Source of the DNA: Acidobacteriota bacterium
GTDB taxonomy: Bacteria > Acidobacteriota > Thermoanaerobaculia > Multivoradales > JAHEKO01
DNA length: 7,415 nucleotides
NCBI GenBank assembly: GCA_006227875.1
Contig: SBFI01000096.1
Span: 1 to 7,415 of the forward strand
Direction of reading: 5' to 3'
Part shown: piece after piece, positions 6,036 to 7,415 of the stretch
Layout: each line of letters starts with the position of its first letter
Numbering within the stretch: the first letter of the stretch is position 1
Program-made: the position numbers and the translations under genes
Notes under the pieces: generated by a model
Told to the model about the DNA's origin: nothing
The model's input: only the letters and a program-made list of their open reading frames with translations
The model's database searches: none

Positions 6036-7415
6036 TCAGACAAAGAAGCCAAAAGTGGCCAGGAAGTCCTGCAGCCACAACATCCATCTGGTCGTCCACT
6101 TGACGGCCGGCAGAGTGGCCTGAGATTCCCGCAGACGACTGTTGTTAGTGCGGTTGGTGTCCAGCAGCAGGATAAAGTCGGGATCGACCACGGCGTAGCT
6201 CAGCTTGGACGGGCGCTCCTCGACGAATTTCCTCCACCGATAGCGGCCGTCCCAGCTCTCGCGCACCTCCTCACCGTCCTCGAACACCATCAGCACGTCG
6301 ACCGGAAAGATCCCGCCACCGACTCGGCGCACGACCACCTCGGTGCGATAGACACCACCGGCGTCGTCGGCGTCGTCATCGGCTGGTCCCGCCACGTACT
6401 CCAGCTCACCCTCTCGATCCACCATCCCCTCGACGGCCGCCGATTTGCTTTTGACCGATTCGATCGCATAGTCGAACTCCTCCGCTGCCCGGTAGACCTG
6501 GTCGAAGAACCAATCCAGATCCTGGTCGGCAACCTCTTCGGCAACGGCAAAGAAGTCCTCGGGTTTTGGATGGCGGAACTTCCAGCGCTCGAAGAAGGTC
6601 GAGAGAATTGCCTGCAAGGTGTCCCACCCCAGGTAGTTCTCGAGGGTTGCCAGCCACAGCGCGGTCTTGCTGTAACTCAACTTCGAGCCGGTGGACGGAA
6701 AGTACATATAGGTCGGTATCGCCTGTGAGTCGGAGGTGGCCGCCAGTCGGTAGCCGTTCATGCGCTCCTGCCAGAACGACCCGCTGTAGCGGATGCCGTC
6801 CAGCATCAACGGAAAGAAGCCGCGCATGTCGGTCCCCGGCGGCTTGAAGTAGCGCTTGACGTACTGCTCCTCACCATAGGCCACGTTGTAGGTCCGCGAG
6901 GTGGAAAAGGTGTTGAGTCCCTCGTCGAGCCACGCGTACTCGAACTCGTTGTTCCCCACCAGGGCGTACCAGAACTGGTGACCTGCCTCGTGGATCGTCA
7001 CCCCCTCGGGTGAGCCACCGCCAAAGGGGTTGAACAAGCGGGTGCCCGCGGTAAACAGAGTCGGATACTCCATGCCGCCTGCACCGCTGCCGTAGGCCGG
7101 ATCGACGACGGTGAGGTGGTCGTAGGGGTAGGGCCCGTACCAGTTCCCGTAGTGCCTGAGAGCCGCTTTGGTGGCGTCGATGTGCCGATCGGCCTGACGG
7201 CGGTGCTCCGGCTGGATCAGCAGCCGCAGGTCGACCGGCGGACGACCTCGTAGTCGGGGCTGGCGGTAAAGGTAAAAGCGTGAACGTCCTCCTGGTAGTA
7301 GCGATGAGTCGTTGTGTCGTCCGGATTCTCGGTCTGCTCGATGAGCTTGCCGGTCGAGCCGACGACAAACTCGGAGGGCAGGGTCATCTTGACGTCGTAG
7401 ACCCCATAGTCCGAG
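6036..7415 (-). CDS. M1-family zinc metallopeptidase, N-terminus outside window, frameshifted
   Basis: C-terminal part (about 460 residues visible) of an M1 (gluzincin) peptidase. The zinc site is complete: HEAGH (6978-6992), 18 residues, then Glu in WLDEGLNTF (6921-6923). The substrate-binding loop is GGMEYP (7062-7079), the counterpart of GAMEN in aminopeptidase N with Asn replaced by Tyr. The tyrosine of LSYSKTALWL (codon 6672-6674) matches the catalytic tyrosine of the family. A helical stretch ending DLDWFFDQVYR follows, then a beta-type C-terminal domain with an acidic Asp/Ala loop, and a Trp/Phe-rich terminus (TRWMLWLQDFLATFGFFV) that may touch the membrane. The frame is open from the stop at 6036 to about 7240; M1-like sequence (DYGVYDVKMTLPSEF, then HAFTFTASPDYEVV) then continues in another frame to the window end, so one base appears to be missing near 7236-7246. 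It may be a pseudogene or a sequencing error. Probably cotranscribed with the membrane protein downstream. Confidence 0.9.
   Translation of the reverse strand, partial: LGLWGLRRQDDPALRVCRRLDRQAHRADRESGRHNDSSLLPGGRSRFYLYRQPRLRGRPPVDLRLLIQPEHRRQADRHIDATKAALRHYGNWYGPYPYDHLTVVDPAYGSGAGGMEYPTLFTAGTRLFNPFGGGSPEGVTIHEAGHQFWYALVGNNEFEYAWLDEGLNTFSTSRTYNVAYGEEQYVKRYFKPPGTDMRGFFPLMLDGIRYSGSFWQERMNGYRLAATSDSQAIPTYMYFPSTGSKLSYSKTALWLATLENYLGWDTLQAILSTFFERWKFRHPKPEDFFAVAEEVADQDLDWFFDQVYRAAEEFDYAIESVKSKSAAVEGMVDREGELEYVAGPADDDADDAGGVYRTEVVVRRVGGGIFPVDVLMVFEDGEEVRESWDGRYRWRKFVEERPSKLSYAVVDPDFILLLDTNRTNNSRLRESQATLPAVKWTTRWMLWLQDFLATFGFFV
7236..7246 (-). other. Apparent single-base frameshift in the M1 peptidase
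   Basis: Upstream of this point the family-like frame reads TASPDYEVVRR and then runs into a stop at 7219-7217. Downstream the family-like frame reads RPPVDLRLLIQPEHRRQADRH and stays open to 6036. Adding one base within the GGTCGTCCGCCGGTC stretch (minus strand) would join both into a continuous protein (E-V-x-R-P-P-V-D-L). I see no slippery heptamer, so programmed frameshifting is unlikely. Confidence 0.82.

Noticed and set aside
5635..6123. 162-codon plus-strand frame opposite the six-segment membrane protein
   Set aside because: Hydrophilic, Gln/Arg/His-rich translation with no motif; the minus strand has clear membrane segments and a good ribosome binding site.
7236..7246. Programmed ribosomal frameshift in the peptidase
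   Set aside because: No slippery heptamer and no obvious downstream stimulating hairpin; a one-base indel or sequencing error explains the break more simply.

Overview
This is a GC-rich bacterial window with five protein-coding regions in two convergent blocks. I see no RNA gene, CRISPR array or insertion sequence. The organism is uncertain. High GC, frequent GTG/TTG starts, a Tat signal, and an M1 peptidase paired with an integral membrane protein suggest a Gram-negative-type lineage such as Acidobacteriota or a deltaproteobacterium-like group. That assignment is a low-confidence impression, not a measurement.

The plus-strand block (about 74 to 5027) looks like a three-gene operon with gaps of 10 and 12 bases. 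It encodes: (1) an AmmeMemoRadiSam radical SAM enzyme (AmrS type) with a twin-arginine signal and an extra N-terminal CxxCH motif; (2) a Memo-AMMECR1 fusion (AmrB+AmrA) that appears to start with a Sec-type signal peptide; (3) a membrane protein of about 14 segments with a spermidine-synthase-like domain in the middle, in which the usual catalytic aspartate is glycine. The AMMECR1/Memo/radical SAM trio is a recognised conserved set whose chemistry is, to my knowledge, unsettled. Here both soluble components carry export signals and the third gene is an integral membrane protein, so the whole system may act at or outside the cytoplasmic membrane. This is the most interesting part of the window.

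The minus-strand block (7415 down to 5050) encodes the C-terminal part of an M1-family zinc metallopeptidase that runs off the window edge, followed 14 bases later by an unrecognised six-segment membrane protein with a clear ribosome binding site. The peptidase reading frame is broken by an apparent one-base indel near 7236-7246: family-like sequence continues on both sides but in different frames. The two blocks meet tail to tail with only 22 bases between stop codons (5028-5049), and I see no convincing terminator there.
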